64,000 bases of DNA from contig CABJBA010000002.1 in assembly GCA_902363735.1 (NCBI GenBank), positions 454,686 to 518,685 of the forward strand. Reading direction: 5' to 3'. The notes beneath the pieces were generated by a model. That model saw nothing but the letters and a program-made list of their open reading frames with translations. It was not told where the DNA came from and made no database searches. This document shows, piece by piece, positions 19,700 to 29,987 of the stretch. Each line of letters starts with the position of its first letter. Position 1 is the first letter of the stretch. A program made the position numbers and the translations under genes. The stretch is from Clostridiaceae bacterium. Lineage in GTDB: Bacteria; Bacillota; Clostridia; Lachnospirales; Lachnospiraceae.

Positions 19700-19714
19700 A
19701 GGATGGAAGACAGA

Positions 19715-21754
19715 ATGGCACAATTGTCAAAACTGCTGAACCGGATTAATTTTAATACACCAGGACTGGAAAAAGCAGAAGAATCATTTGTAATGAATGA
19801 TTATGATACCTGTATGGATGAGGTGATAGCCCACTTTCGGAGCAGGACTTCTCCTCAATATTTATTTTCAGCAGATCAGATGAAACAGCTGAAAGATGAG
19901 GAGATCCTTAAGGAAGCAGGAAAGGTAATGGAACATGATATTTACGGATATCATTTTCCCGGGGAGATAGACTGGTTTTTCAACCCCACAGCAGATACTT
20001 CCAGAGATAATGAGTGGAGCTGGTCCCTTTTCCGTCACATTTATTGGCAGCCCCTGGCCAGAGCGTATGCTCTGACCGGGGATGAGACCTATACAAAGGA
20101 ATTCCTCAATCAGATGAACAGCTTTGCAAAGAGCTGGCCGGTTAAACCGTTTATGGAGGATGACACCTTTGAGGCCAAATACAAATTTCCCGGACATGCA
20201 TGGAGAACCATTGAGACTGCCATGCGGATATATACTTCCTGGCTTCCCTGTATGGAAGCATTCCGGAGCTCTCCCGCATGGGAAAAGGAGGATTGGGTAA
20301 CATTTCTGATACTGATCTGTGATCACGGGGATTTTCTCATGAGTCATTACAGTAACCATGAAAAGTCCAGTAACTGGCTGACCATGGAATCCAGTGCCTT
20401 GCTTCAGTGCGGTATCCTATTTCCGGAGATCCGGTCAGACTGGCTGGTTACGGGATATCAGAGGGTCATGCATGAAATGAAATATTCCTTTGACAATGAT
20501 GGAATTCATATGGAGCGGACACCCATTTATCATATGGTTGCAGCGGGTGCTTATCTTCAGGCATGGAGGATGTGTGTAAAAAACAACATTCCCACACCTC
20601 CCTATGGGCTGCCGACAATGGAAAAGGCGGCAGAGTTTATCATGAAGCTGGTAAAACCTGATTTTACAACGCCCATGATCGGAGATGCAGACAGAAACGA
20701 ACTATTGGCAAGATACAGCGATACTTCCTTGTATGAGGGAATGAACTTAACCTTCGATCCCATTGAGCTGAATGAGATGAGAGGTTACTTCCGTACCATG
20801 TACGAAATAACGGGGAGAGAAGATTTTCTCTACTTTGCAACAGGAAGAAACCAGGGAAAAGCACCGGAGAAGCGGAATTTTGCGTTTCGGGATGCAGGAA
20901 TCTATGTTATGCGCACCGGTTGGGAGGAAGAAGACAGCTATTTCCATGTCCATGGCGTACAACTGGAGCGGGGAGAAAAAAGCACCCATTCCCATAATGA
21001 TACAGGACATGTGGAACTGCATATTAAGGGAGAGGATATTTTAACAGACAGTGGGCGCTATATCTATAACAGCTCCTGCTATAAAGACTGGAGACATTAC
21101 TTTTTGTCTGCCAAGGCTCATAACACTCTGTATGTGGATGATCATGAGATGGGAACAGTGCCTGGTGTCAGCAGGGTTAGAGGAGTGAGAACTTATTGCC
21201 ACCGGTTTGAAGAGACTTCTGAATATCAGATTATTGATGTTTCCCATAATGGATATGTTTTTACCGATGATCCCATCTATCATAGAAGAAAAGTAATTCA
21301 TCTGGCAGATGATATTTATGTGATTGATGATGAAATAACCGGATTGGGAAAACAAAACCATGATCTCCGCCTTTATTTTAACTTTGCTTTTGGAACCCTT
21401 ACAGAGGAAGGTAAAGATAAGTTTGCCTATACTTCCCAAAAAGGCAGAAGATACAGTATAACAAGTCTTTCAACTGCAAAAACCCAATGCCATATGCTTT
21501 GCGGAAGCGAAAAGCCCATAGGAGGCTGGATTTCATATGGTTATGGCTGGCGCAAGCCTATTCCCCAGTTAAGTATTTGTACAGACGGCTGTGTGCCCAT
21601 CCGTTTTCTGACCGTAATTGCGCCGGAAGGTATTGGTGTAAGCGGTGAGGTGAATATGGAGCAGGCCCATCTTGATCTTACAGGCGGCACTGTTTTAAAT
21701 CAGGTAGTTTTGGGAGAAGAAATAAGTATCAGTAAAAGGCAGGTCGAAAAATGA
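19715..21754 (+). CDS. Heparinase II/III-family polysaccharide lyase, cytoplasmic
   Basis: About 679 residues. The N-terminal half is an alpha-helical toroid domain and the C-terminal half a heparinase II/III beta-sandwich. Candidate catalytic residues in family order are Asn near 219 (SSNWLTME), Tyr near 271 (RTPIYHM) and His near 423 (STHSHNDTGH). The family cleaves uronate-containing polysaccharides by beta-elimination, leaving unsaturated uronates. There is no signal peptide, so it should act in the cytoplasm on imported oligosaccharides. The exact substrate (heparosan-like, alginate-like or other) cannot be read. An ATG at 19703 in frame sits directly on AAAGG; the ATG at 19715 has a better position. 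It overlaps the next gene by four bases. Confidence 0.87.
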   Translation: MAQLSKLLNRINFNTPGLEKAEESFVMNDYDTCMDEVIAHFRSRTSPQYLFSADQMKQLKDEEILKEAGKVMEHDIYGYHFPGEIDWFFNPTADTSRDNEWSWSLFRHIYWQPLARAYALTGDETYTKEFLNQMNSFAKSWPVKPFMEDDTFEAKYKFPGHAWRTIETAMRIYTSWLPCMEAFRSSPAWEKEDWVTFLILICDHGDFLMSHYSNHEKSSNWLTMESSALLQCGILFPEIRSDWLVTGYQRVMHEMKYSFDNDGIHMERTPIYHMVAAGAYLQAWRMCVKNNIPTPPYGLPTMEKAAEFIMKLVKPDFTTPMIGDADRNELLARYSDTSLYEGMNLTFDPIELNEMRGYFRTMYEITGREDFLYFATGRNQGKAPEKRNFAFRDAGIYVMRTGWEEEDSYFHVHGVQLERGEKSTHSHNDTGHVELHIKGEDILTDSGRYIYNSSCYKDWRHYFLSAKAHNTLYVDDHEMGTVPGVSRVRGVRTYCHRFEETSEYQIIDVSHNGYVFTDDPIYHRRKVIHLADDIYVIDDEITGLGKQNHDLRLYFNFAFGTLTEEGKDKFAYTSQKGRRYSITSLSTAKTQCHMLCGSEKPIGGWISYGYGWRKPIPQLSICTDGCVPIRFLTVIAPEGIGVSGEVNMEQAHLDLTGGTVLNQVVLGEEISISKRQVEK

Positions 21755-22521
21755 GATATGGAATATGTACCGGGCTTCACAACTTGGAAATTCTTGAAAG
21801 ACTGGGATATGATTATCTGGAAGCATCGGTGACAGCAGTAATGGGACTTGAAAAAGCAGAACGGGACGAGTATGCAGAGAAACTTAAATGTTCTGCTGTA
21901 AAGTGCGAGGCCTTTAATATTCTGTTTCCAAAGACAATGGAACTGGTGGGTCCCGGTGCAGATCAGGAAGAGATCCGTGCCTATCTCCATGATGCATGTT
22001 CAGTCATGTCAGAATTAGGCGGAAAGGTTGTAGTTTTTGGAAGCGGAAAGTGCCGGAAATGCCCGGAAAGGTATGACTACAGGAAGGCGCTGCAGGAACT
22101 GGTCAGTGTATGCAGAATGACCGGAGAGACAGCACAGAAATACGGCATTCATGTAGTAATTGAGCCGTTATGCAGAAATGAGACCAATCTGATCTGTACC
22201 ATGGCAGAGGGCGCTATGCTCCAAACAGCAGTTCATCATGAAAATGTAACACTGCTGGCGGATTACTACCATGTAATGGCCAACCATGACAGCATTTTAG
22301 ATGCAGAGACAATCGGAGGCTTTGGCCATATTCACATTGCTTCAGGAAAAGAACGAAAGTTCCCTTTAAGCCTGGAGGGAGAACAGTACCGGGAATTTCT
22401 AAAGGCAATAAAAGCATCAGGATATGACAGAAGAATCAGCATTGAAGGAAAGACCGAAGATTTGGAAAAAGACGGCGCAGCGGCACTGGCCTTTTTAAGA
22501 CAGCTGGAGGCGGAAGGATGA
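21751..22521 (+). CDS. Xylose-isomerase-like TIM-barrel sugar isomerase/epimerase
   Basis: 256 residues of the sugar phosphate isomerase/epimerase (AP endonuclease 2-like) family. The fold is marked by VVIEPLCRNETN near 137-148, ADYYHVMANHD near 170-180, HIHIASG and ISIEGKTED, which supply the metal-binding Glu/Asp/His residues. It overlaps its neighbours by four bases on both sides, so it is translated with the lyase and the next oxidoreductase. It likely isomerises or epimerises a keto sugar or uronate from lyase cleavage; the reaction is inferred only from context. Confidence 0.85.
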   Translation: MRYGICTGLHNLEILERLGYDYLEASVTAVMGLEKAERDEYAEKLKCSAVKCEAFNILFPKTMELVGPGADQEEIRAYLHDACSVMSELGGKVVVFGSGKCRKCPERYDYRKALQELVSVCRMTGETAQKYGIHVVIEPLCRNETNLICTMAEGAMLQTAVHHENVTLLADYYHVMANHDSILDAETIGGFGHIHIASGKERKFPLSLEGEQYREFLKAIKASGYDRRISIEGKTEDLEKDGAAALAFLRQLEAEG

Positions 22522-23639
22522 ATAAAGTAAAACTTGGAATTATCGGCTATGGCAAAATGGGCAGTCAGCATGCGGCAAACCTGATGAAAGGCCAGGTGCC
22601 TGAGGCAGAACTGACTGCAGTCGCAGATACAGATCCCCAACGGTTAAAGCTTGCAAAAGAACAGTTTAAAGATACCATCTGGGGCTATGAAAGTGCAGAG
22701 GAACTGATTCAGTCAGGCAGCTGTGAAGCTGTGATTATTGCAACACCTCATTATTATCACCCCTCCATGGCCATAGCGGCCATGGAAGCTGGTCTTCATG
22801 TACTGGTTGAAAAGCCTGCAGGTGTTTATACCAGTCAGGTAGAGGAAATGAACCGGGTGGCAGAACAACATAAAGAGCTGGTTTGCTGTGTGGATTTTAA
22901 TCAGAGAACCAATCCTTTATATCAGAAATTAAAAGAGCTGATTGAGGCTGGTGAGCTGGGACAGATAAAACGGACGATCTGGATTATCACAGACTGGTAC
23001 CGTTCTCAAAGCTACTACGACCAGGGGGGGTGGAGAGCTACCTGGAAAGGAGAAGGCGGAGGCGTACTGTTAAATCAGAATCCTCATAATCTGGATTTAT
23101 GGCAGTGGATGTGCGGGATGCCAAAACGGGTGAGAGCTGATGTATCCTATGGAAAGCACAGAAATATCGAAGTTGAAGATGAAGTGACTGCTCTTGTGGA
23201 ATATGAAAACGGTGCAACCGGCTGTTATATTACAACCGTTGGTGACGCTCCGGGCACAAATCGTTTGGAAGTTGACGGAGAACGGGGTAAAATAGTAATA
23301 GAAGGGGATAAGATGAAATTCTTCAGGCTGAGAACATCGGAACCGGAATTTAATGCTTCCTATCAGGGCGGTATTGGTAAACCCGAAGTATGGGAATGTG
23401 AAATTCCGGTTAAGGGCAAGTACACATCTCATCCTGGAATTCTCAGCAATTTCTGTGATGCAATCCGAAAGGGGTCTAAGAGGATTGCACCTTTAGAAGA
23501 AGGAATTTTGGGACTTCAGATCTCAAATGGAATTCATCTTTCCTCCTGGCTGGGAGGAGCCTGGGTCGATCTGCCTGTAGATGGAGCGCTGTATTTAAAT
23601 CATTTGCAGAAGCTCTGCGGCGGAGATGTACCGGTTTAA
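22518..23639 (+). CDS. Gfo/Idh/MocA oxidoreductase, second of three
   Basis: 373 residues. Rossmann motif LGIIGYGKMGSQHAAN at residues 5-20, HVLVEKPAG near 95-103, and the C-terminal substrate-domain motif GEGGGVLLNQNPHNLDLWQW near 178-197 are all present. The pattern is that of NAD(P)-dependent sugar dehydrogenases. Its ATG overlaps the TGA of the isomerase gene. Its close resemblance in motif layout to the copy at 26024 suggests the two work as a pair, perhaps in an oxidise-modify-reduce cycle as known for Gfo/Idh-dependent sugar breakdown. That cycle is an inference. Confidence 0.9.
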   Translation: MNKVKLGIIGYGKMGSQHAANLMKGQVPEAELTAVADTDPQRLKLAKEQFKDTIWGYESAEELIQSGSCEAVIIATPHYYHPSMAIAAMEAGLHVLVEKPAGVYTSQVEEMNRVAEQHKELVCCVDFNQRTNPLYQKLKELIEAGELGQIKRTIWIITDWYRSQSYYDQGGWRATWKGEGGGVLLNQNPHNLDLWQWMCGMPKRVRADVSYGKHRNIEVEDEVTALVEYENGATGCYITTVGDAPGTNRLEVDGERGKIVIEGDKMKFFRLRTSEPEFNASYQGGIGKPEVWECEIPVKGKYTSHPGILSNFCDAIRKGSKRIAPLEEGILGLQISNGIHLSSWLGGAWVDLPVDGALYLNHLQKLCGGDVPV

Positions 23640-23681
23640 TCCCAGACTAACATAAACTGATGTCTTGGAGGAGTTATTTAC

Positions 23682-26027
23682 ATGAAGAAAACGAAGAAAA
23701 CGCTGCCGGATATTTTGTGGAAGTGGAGTATTTCCTATATCCTGATATCTACGATTGCCATTGGCATCTTTGCCTTGTGTTTTGGAAAATATTCCCATGC
23801 TTTAAGGGCAGAGATGGAGTATTCCAATTCGATTTTAATTGAGAGCATGCGGGGGCAGCTGGATAAGGCAGTAGGGGAACTGCGGGTATTCAGCAGCAGG
23901 GCAACCTTAAATGCGAAGGTTAAAAAAATGCGGCAGCGGACTTCGTTTGACGATATATCCAGATACGATTTATATGAAATGGTGAAGGAGTTAGGGATTG
24001 ACCGTGTGCCGGTTGGAGATTTGAAGGACAACCCCATGTTTCTTTATTTTCCTCAGATGGATTTCATGATTTCCGACAGTTATTACAATAAGAGCTCTGA
24101 TTTTTTCCAGATTGTGTTAAGCGGTTATGGTTTTGATTATGGAGACTGGTATGAAGTAATCAGCAAGACTTACCGGACTCCCCAGATTTTTCTGCTGCCC
24201 TGCAGCGATGGAACATTTTTAACGGCAATTGTAAGACCAGTGGACAGCCGAAGTTCTTTCCATGCCTATCCGGTGAACGCTGTCATGATTATGAATACAG
24301 GTAAGGTATTTACTACCTTTGAAAAAAGCGGCCGCAAACGGGATTATATCTGCATTGTGGATTCCGTGAATTCCAAGGTGATTTCAGAAAAAGAAGTTCC
24401 TATGGAGCTGAAGGAGTTTCTCTTAGAGCAGGAAATGACAGGGGAATACGGAAGCTACTATACGGATATGGAGGGAGTACGGTCCGTTATTTCCTATATC
24501 CCATCCAGCTATGAAGACTGGAAGTATGTGGTGGTTACCTCAGAGCAAAATTATTTAAAAACAGTATCAGAGCTTCAGAGAATGGTAACAGCAGCGTGTA
24601 TGATTTATCTGGTTATAAGTATGATACTGACCTTTCGGAGTATTATGAAGCATTACCGTCCAATCCGCAATATTGCCGACAGCCTTGAGGTGTATGGGAT
24701 AGAATCAGAAAAGAATGGAGATACGTATGCCCGGTTAAGTGATTCCATTAATCGTCTGGTAAATAAAAATAAGGAAAACCGGACACAGATTAATTCTCAG
24801 TACCAGGCAATCCGCAATGAATTATTCCGAAGGCTTTTGACAGCAGAAAACCGTTTTGATGTACCAGATGCAGTTATGCTGAAACAATATGATCTTCAGA
24901 TGACAGAAAATTCTTATGTTATACTCGCATACCGTCTGGAGGGAATACCGGAAGACGGGGAAAACCGGGAAGAAATTCCAGCCGGGTTAGTAGCACTTAC
25001 CTGGTTTATTCTGCAGAATGTAACAGAAGAAAATATGAGGCTGGAGAAGCTGTCCGTATCCTCCATTCGTGAAAAGGAGCTGCTCATATTTTTAATTGAG
25101 GGCGACGGAGAACCGGATATGACAGACCGTGTTAAAAAAGCTGTTTGCGTATCAAGAGACTTTACCGTGAGCAGATACGGAATTTTATACAGAGCAGCTG
25201 TCAGCGAAGTTCATAAAGGAGCGGAAGAGGTTTCCATGGCTTGCCGTCAGGCAGAACGGGTTATGGAATTTCAAAAGAATTCTTCCGATACAGAGCTGAT
25301 CAGCTATGGTGATATTAACATTCTTCCTGTGGATACCATGCTTAAATATCCCATGGAAGTGGAAAACCGCCTTTACCATTCCATTCAGGTAGGCGATGAA
25401 AGGCTGGCATCTTTTATTCTTGATGAGCTGGTGAATGAAAACAAAAAGAACTGCCTCACATGGGAAGCTATGCAGTTTTTAACCAGCAATATCGCCAGCA
25501 CCATACTGCGGGCAGTTACCCACACCATGCGGGATAAAGATCTGACTCTTCTTCAGAAGCAGATGGTCAAAGCGTGTTCCGGAAAAAATATTGAGGTAGT
25601 ATTAAAAGAATTGAAGATATTGGTAAAGAGAGTCTGTGAGGAGGTAAAAGCGGAGGCTTGTGCAGAAAAAGTGACTAGGAAAACCACCCTGTATCAGGAA
25701 GTAAAAGAATATACAGAGGTTAACTATGTGGACAGCACTATGTGTGTCAATGATATTGCAGAGAGATTCTGCGTTCCGTCTGCCGCTCTTTCAAGAATCT
25801 TTAAAGAAATGGAAGGAGAAAATCTTTCCCAGTACATCAACCGGGTGCGACTGGCTCATGCAAGAGAACTGATCCTGCAAAATAAAAAGCTGGAGGAAGT
25901 AGCAGTGATTTGCGGTTATGGAAGTCAGAGAACGTTTTTACGTATCTTTAAGCAGTATGAGGGTGTGACACCATCCCAGTTTAAGGAGCTGGAAGAAAAA
26001 AAGAAAAGAGAGGAAAGCGAATTGTGA
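23682..26027 (+). CDS. Membrane-anchored AraC-type regulator with external sensor
   Basis: 781 residues: a membrane helix near 13-35, an extracytoplasmic region of about 260 residues resembling a Cache sensor, a second helix near 300-315 (ACMIYLVISMILTF), a cytoplasmic linker, and a C-terminal AraC double helix-turn-helix near 690-775 (FCVPSAALSRIFKEM, ICGYGSQRTFLRIFKQY). This class is typical next to Lpl-type sugar transporters in Firmicutes, sensing extracellular sugar and activating the neighbouring operon. It lies within the operon, so it probably activates its own transcription. The stop overlaps the next start. GGAGGAG precedes the ATG. Confidence 0.9.
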   Translation: MKKTKKTLPDILWKWSISYILISTIAIGIFALCFGKYSHALRAEMEYSNSILIESMRGQLDKAVGELRVFSSRATLNAKVKKMRQRTSFDDISRYDLYEMVKELGIDRVPVGDLKDNPMFLYFPQMDFMISDSYYNKSSDFFQIVLSGYGFDYGDWYEVISKTYRTPQIFLLPCSDGTFLTAIVRPVDSRSSFHAYPVNAVMIMNTGKVFTTFEKSGRKRDYICIVDSVNSKVISEKEVPMELKEFLLEQEMTGEYGSYYTDMEGVRSVISYIPSSYEDWKYVVVTSEQNYLKTVSELQRMVTAACMIYLVISMILTFRSIMKHYRPIRNIADSLEVYGIESEKNGDTYARLSDSINRLVNKNKENRTQINSQYQAIRNELFRRLLTAENRFDVPDAVMLKQYDLQMTENSYVILAYRLEGIPEDGENREEIPAGLVALTWFILQNVTEENMRLEKLSVSSIREKELLIFLIEGDGEPDMTDRVKKAVCVSRDFTVSRYGILYRAAVSEVHKGAEEVSMACRQAERVMEFQKNSSDTELISYGDINILPVDTMLKYPMEVENRLYHSIQVGDERLASFILDELVNENKKNCLTWEAMQFLTSNIASTILRAVTHTMRDKDLTLLQKQMVKACSGKNIEVVLKELKILVKRVCEEVKAEACAEKVTRKTTLYQEVKEYTEVNYVDSTMCVNDIAERFCVPSAALSRIFKEMEGENLSQYINRVRLAHARELILQNKKLEEVAVICGYGSQRTFLRIFKQYEGVTPSQFKELEEKKKREESEL

Positions 26028-27055
26028 TAGAACGGAAAAAAGCCGCAGTGATTGGCTGCGGAATGATTTCTAAAAATCATTTAAAAGCTCTTAATAATAT
26101 GGAGCAGGCTGAGATTTACACGGTCTGTGATATAGAAAAGGAAAAAGCAGTCAAAGCAGGGGAAGAATACAGCGTACATAAAATTTATGAGGACTATAAG
26201 GAAGTGATCTCAGATCCCCATGTGGATGTAATCCATATCTGTACACCCCACAACCTTCACGGCACCATGGCGGCTGAGGCGCTGGCAGCAGGAAAGCATG
26301 TGCTATGTGAAAAACCCATGGCTCTTACAGAGGCAGAAGCCAGAGCCATGGTAAAAGCCAGAGATCAGGGGGGCGTACAGCTTGGCATCTGCTTTCAAAA
26401 CCGGTACAATGAAGCTTCTGTTTACTTAAAGCAGATGATGGATTCGGGAAAGCTTGGTACTCTTCTTGGGGCAAGAGCCCAGGTCACCTGGAACAGGAAG
26501 CCGGAATATTATGAGAATTCTCCGTGGCGGGGGCGGTGGGAAGGCGAAGGCGGCGGTGTATTAATTAACCAGGCTATTCATACTCTGGATTTACTCCAGT
26601 GGCTGACCTGCGGCATTAAAAAAGTTCAGGCAGATATCTCCACCAAGAGGTTGAAATCAGTCATTGAGGTAGAAGATACGGTGGATATACTCATGTTTGG
26701 AGAACATGAAGAGCGCCTGCTGTTCTATGCGACCAACTGTTATGTGAAAAATTCTCCGGTGGAACTGGAGATCATCTGCAGCGGAGGCAGTTTAAAGCTG
26801 GAGGGAAATCAGGTAATCACGGAAGCGGATGGCAAAGTAACCAGAGCGGATTATACTTCCGGTTCTGTCCTGGGAAAGGATTACTGGGGCAGCGGACACG
26901 GGATTCTGATCCGGGATTTCTATGAATGTGTGGAAACGGGGAGGCCCTTTCCCGTAAGCGCAGAAGAAGCAATGAAGATGGTAAAGCTTCTGGAAGCGGT
27001 ATATCAGTCCGGAAAGACAAGAACTGCGGTAGAAGTAGGAACTGGGAAGGGATAA
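26024..27055 (+). CDS. Gfo/Idh/MocA oxidoreductase, third of three
   Basis: 343 residues starting at GTG 26024, which overlaps the TGA of the regulator gene; GAGAGGAAAG is the ribosome binding site. Motifs: AAVIGCGMISKNHLKAL (Rossmann) near 8-24, HVLCEKPMAL near 90-100, and WEGEGGGVLINQAIHTLDLL near 166-185. This is the same subfamily layout as the gene at 22518. The predicted role is NAD(P)-dependent oxidation or reduction of a sugar derived from the imported oligosaccharide. Confidence 0.9.
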   Translation: MIERKKAAVIGCGMISKNHLKALNNMEQAEIYTVCDIEKEKAVKAGEEYSVHKIYEDYKEVISDPHVDVIHICTPHNLHGTMAAEALAAGKHVLCEKPMALTEAEARAMVKARDQGGVQLGICFQNRYNEASVYLKQMMDSGKLGTLLGARAQVTWNRKPEYYENSPWRGRWEGEGGGVLINQAIHTLDLLQWLTCGIKKVQADISTKRLKSVIEVEDTVDILMFGEHEERLLFYATNCYVKNSPVELEIICSGGSLKLEGNQVITEADGKVTRADYTSGSVLGKDYWGSGHGILIRDFYECVETGRPFPVSAEEAMKMVKLLEAVYQSGKTRTAVEVGTGKG

Positions 27056-27058
27056 AAT

Positions 27059-28039
27059 ATGGGACATTTTAAAAAGAATACAGAAGCGCTCCCGGTACAG
27101 ACAGGAAGTTTTCAGGCGGCAGTGAGGCTCACCTTTAAGGAACGGGCAGTGAAGGATTTTAAACGCAACTGGACCCTGTATCTGATGCTGTTGCCGGTGA
27201 TTATTTACTATTTAATCTTTAAGTTCGGCCCCATGTTTGGGTTATCCATTTCATTTATGGATTATAAACCGGCGAAGGGATTTTTTGGGAGCCGGTTTGT
27301 GGGATTGAAACATTTCAAAAATTTCTTTTCGGATTATTACTTCGGCCGTCTGCTGATTAATACCATTCGTATCAGTCTGTTTGATCTGATGACATTTCCG
27401 GCGCCGGTGATCCTGGCATTACTTATTAATGAACTAAAAAACAAAAGGTATTCCAAGGTTGTTCAGACGGTCACCTACATTCCCCATTTTATATCAACGG
27501 TAGTTATTTGCGGAATGATTTTAAAGCTGACCAGCTCAGGCGGGGGAATTACCGTTATTTTAAGCCGGTTATTCGGAATCAAACAGGAAGCCATGTTAAA
27601 CAATATCAATAATTTTCTGCCAATTTACATAACGTCGGAGCTGTGGGCGACTGTAGGCTGGAATTCAATTATTTATCTTTCCGCTCTTTCCGGCATTGAC
27701 CAGGAACTCTATGATGCGGCAAGAGTAGATGGTGCAGGTCGGCTAAAGCAGGTACTTTATATTACCATCCCCTGTCTGCTTCCTACCATCACCATCATGC
27801 TGATTTTAAAAATGGGCAAGATTTTCAATGTGGGCTATGAGAAAATCATGCTTTTATATAACCCTATGATCTATGAAAAGGCAGATGTTATCAATACCTA
27901 TGTATACCGAAAAGGATTGATAGATGCCCAGTACAGCTACAGTGCGGCAGTAGGGCTCTTTAACTGTGTGGTCAGCTTTCTGTTAGTTACAATCACCAAC
28001 AGACTGAGCAAAAAAGCCAGCGGCAATGGATTATGGTAA
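27059..28039 (+). CDS. Sugar ABC transporter permease (LplB/YteP type)
   Basis: 326 residues with a charged cytoplasmic N-terminus and six predicted membrane helices starting at WTLYLMLLPVIIYYLIF near residue 38. The EAA loop that docks the ATPase is visible as YDAARVDGAGRLKQV near 220-234. It forms a heterodimer with the product of the gene at 28051 and takes substrate from the lipoprotein at 18044. No ATPase gene is in the operon; Firmicutes often supply a shared MsmX-type ATPase from elsewhere. Confidence 0.92.
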   Translation: MGHFKKNTEALPVQTGSFQAAVRLTFKERAVKDFKRNWTLYLMLLPVIIYYLIFKFGPMFGLSISFMDYKPAKGFFGSRFVGLKHFKNFFSDYYFGRLLINTIRISLFDLMTFPAPVILALLINELKNKRYSKVVQTVTYIPHFISTVVICGMILKLTSSGGGITVILSRLFGIKQEAMLNNINNFLPIYITSELWATVGWNSIIYLSALSGIDQELYDAARVDGAGRLKQVLYITIPCLLPTITIMLILKMGKIFNVGYEKIMLLYNPMIYEKADVINTYVYRKGLIDAQYSYSAAVGLFNCVVSFLLVTITNRLSKKASGNGLW

Positions 28040-28050
28040 GGAGACAGAAT

Positions 28051-28947
28051 ATGAGAAAGTATAAATCAGGCACCCGGATCCGGCTGAGCAGAAGCGAACA
28101 GCTCTTTGATCTGTTCAATGTAATTTTAATGTTTATGCTGATGGCAGCTGTGATGATTCCTCTGATCCACGTGGTAGCGGCATCCTTTAGCAACCCTTCC
28201 GCTTATGTCCGTCACCAGGGACTTCTTCTGGCTCCCATTGATTTTTGTTTGGATGCATACCGGGCTGTATTAAAAAATAAAAACATTCTCACAGGATATG
28301 CCAACACCCTGTTTGTTGTGGTAGTGGGTACAGCAATGAATGTCTTTGTGACGACCATTGCAGCTTACGTTCTTTCCAGAAAAAATGTACTCTGGAACAA
28401 TGTGATTATGATGGCACTTGTTTTCAGTATGTATTTCAGCGGAGGAATGATTCCTTTTTATCTGGTAGTAAAAGGGGTGGGATTAAATAACAGCATATGG
28501 GCATTAATTATTCCTTCCCTTGTGAGCACTTATAACTTAATTATCATGCGGACATCCATGGCTGCAGTTCCGGAGAGTATGGAAGAATCAGCAAAGCTTG
28601 ACGGAGCCAGCCACTGGACCATACTCTGGAAAATCATGTTTCCCCTGGTAAAACCTACGGTGGCAGTCATTTGTCTTTATTATGCTGTCACACACTGGAA
28701 TGCATGGTTTGACTCCATGCTGTTTATCCGGGACAGGGAACATTACCCTCTTCAGCTGATTTTGCGTGAGATACTGATTCAAAATGATACCACAGCCATG
28801 ACGGCAGGCGGAGGAGATGATTATCTGATCAGTGAAACCATTCAGTTTGCTACAATCGTAGTGGCAACGTTGCCGATTCTTACAATCTATCCCTATATTC
28901 AGAAATATTTTGTTAAGGGAGTTATGATTGGTGCAGTTAAGGGATAG
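28051..28947 (+). CDS. Sugar ABC transporter permease (LplC/YtcP type)
   Basis: 298 residues from ATG 28051, which has AAGGAG eight bases upstream; an in-frame ATG at 28033 would overlap the previous gene and has no ribosome binding site. Six membrane helices, starting LFNVILMFMLMAAVMIPLIH, and the EAA loop MEESAKLDGASHWTIL near 180-195 are seen. It is the second half of the transporter pore. Confidence 0.92.
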   Translation: MRKYKSGTRIRLSRSEQLFDLFNVILMFMLMAAVMIPLIHVVAASFSNPSAYVRHQGLLLAPIDFCLDAYRAVLKNKNILTGYANTLFVVVVGTAMNVFVTTIAAYVLSRKNVLWNNVIMMALVFSMYFSGGMIPFYLVVKGVGLNNSIWALIIPSLVSTYNLIIMRTSMAAVPESMEESAKLDGASHWTILWKIMFPLVKPTVAVICLYYAVTHWNAWFDSMLFIRDREHYPLQLILREILIQNDTTAMTAGGGDDYLISETIQFATIVVATLPILTIYPYIQKYFVKGVMIGAVKG

Positions 28948-28975
28948 GAAGCATGGGTTAGACGAAAGGAGAACT

Positions 28976-29974
28976 ATGAGAGTTTTATATGACACGATGT
29001 ATGGAGAATTTTACCGCGTTCTGTTAAAAAAAGGATTTACTGCTGACAAGGCAGATTTATCTGCCGGACTATTTGCTGATGCCAGCCGGGATGGAGTGTA
29101 TACTCACGGGTTAAACCGGTTTGTGAAATTTATTTCAAGTATGGAAAAGGGCTGCGTGGATATTCATGCAGAACCTGTTTTAAAAGAAGTGTCTGGTGTT
29201 CTGGAGCGATATGACGGAAAAGGCGGCCCGGGTAATTTAAACGCACATTTTTGCATGAAGCGTGCCGTTGAGCTGGCAAAAAAGCAGACCATTGGCTGCG
29301 TCAGCTTATCCAATACCAATCACTGGATGAGACCGGGGAATTACGGGCTGATGGCAGCGGAAGAAAATTGCATTGGCATACTCTGGACGAATACAGTCCC
29401 CAATATGCCGCCCTGGGGAGGAAAAGAAGCAAAGCTTGGCAATAACCCTGTTGTATTTGCAATTCCAAATGGGGACACACCGGTACTGGTTGATGTGGCC
29501 ATGTCCATGTTCTCTTATGGAAAGCTGGAGTCCTATGCCAGATCCGGTAAAGAGCTGCCGGTTGACGGAGGATTTGACAGCCATCAGCAGCCATCAAAGG
29601 ATGCAAAGGAGATTTTAAAAACCAGACAGTGTATGCCAATCGGTTACTGGAAGGGGTCCGGTCTTTCCCTTGCCCTTGATTTAATTGCGTCAGCGCTGGC
29701 AGGAGGAAGAACCTCCCGGCAGGTGGGAGAGCTTTCAGCAGAAAGCCAGCTGTCCCAGGTTTTTCTTGCCATCAGTCTTGATATGCTGTCGGATAAGGAA
29801 GCAATTCTGGCTGAAATAGAGAAAACCCTGAAGGATATAAAAGAAACGGTGCCAATGTCCGAAGAAAGGCCGGTTTATTATCCCGGTGAGAACATGATGA
29901 AGACCAGACGGGAAAACATAGACCAGGGAATACCGGTGGATGAGGAAATCTGGAATCAGGTGCTTGGCATGTAA
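28976..29974 (+). CDS. Ldh2-family reductase resembling 2,3-diketo-L-gulonate reductase
   Basis: 332 residues from ATG 28976 (AAGGAGAACT upstream); the open frame reaches back to 28928 but without a binding site. It belongs to the malate/L-lactate dehydrogenase 2 fold, not the Rossmann type. Motifs SRDGVYTHGLNRF, NTNHWMRPGNYG, MPPWGGKEAKLG, MFSYGKLE and GYWKGSGLSL match what I recall of Escherichia coli YiaK/DlgD, which reduces 2,3-diketo-L-gulonate with NADH. In this operon a diketo or deoxy-keto uronate from the lyase products is a reasonable substrate. Resemblance is from memory, so the substrate is uncertain. Confidence 0.87.
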   Translation: MRVLYDTMYGEFYRVLLKKGFTADKADLSAGLFADASRDGVYTHGLNRFVKFISSMEKGCVDIHAEPVLKEVSGVLERYDGKGGPGNLNAHFCMKRAVELAKKQTIGCVSLSNTNHWMRPGNYGLMAAEENCIGILWTNTVPNMPPWGGKEAKLGNNPVVFAIPNGDTPVLVDVAMSMFSYGKLESYARSGKELPVDGGFDSHQQPSKDAKEILKTRQCMPIGYWKGSGLSLALDLIASALAGGRTSRQVGELSAESQLSQVFLAISLDMLSDKEAILAEIEKTLKDIKETVPMSEERPVYYPGENMMKTRRENIDQGIPVDEEIWNQVLGM

Positions 29975-29987
29975 AGGAGGATCGGTC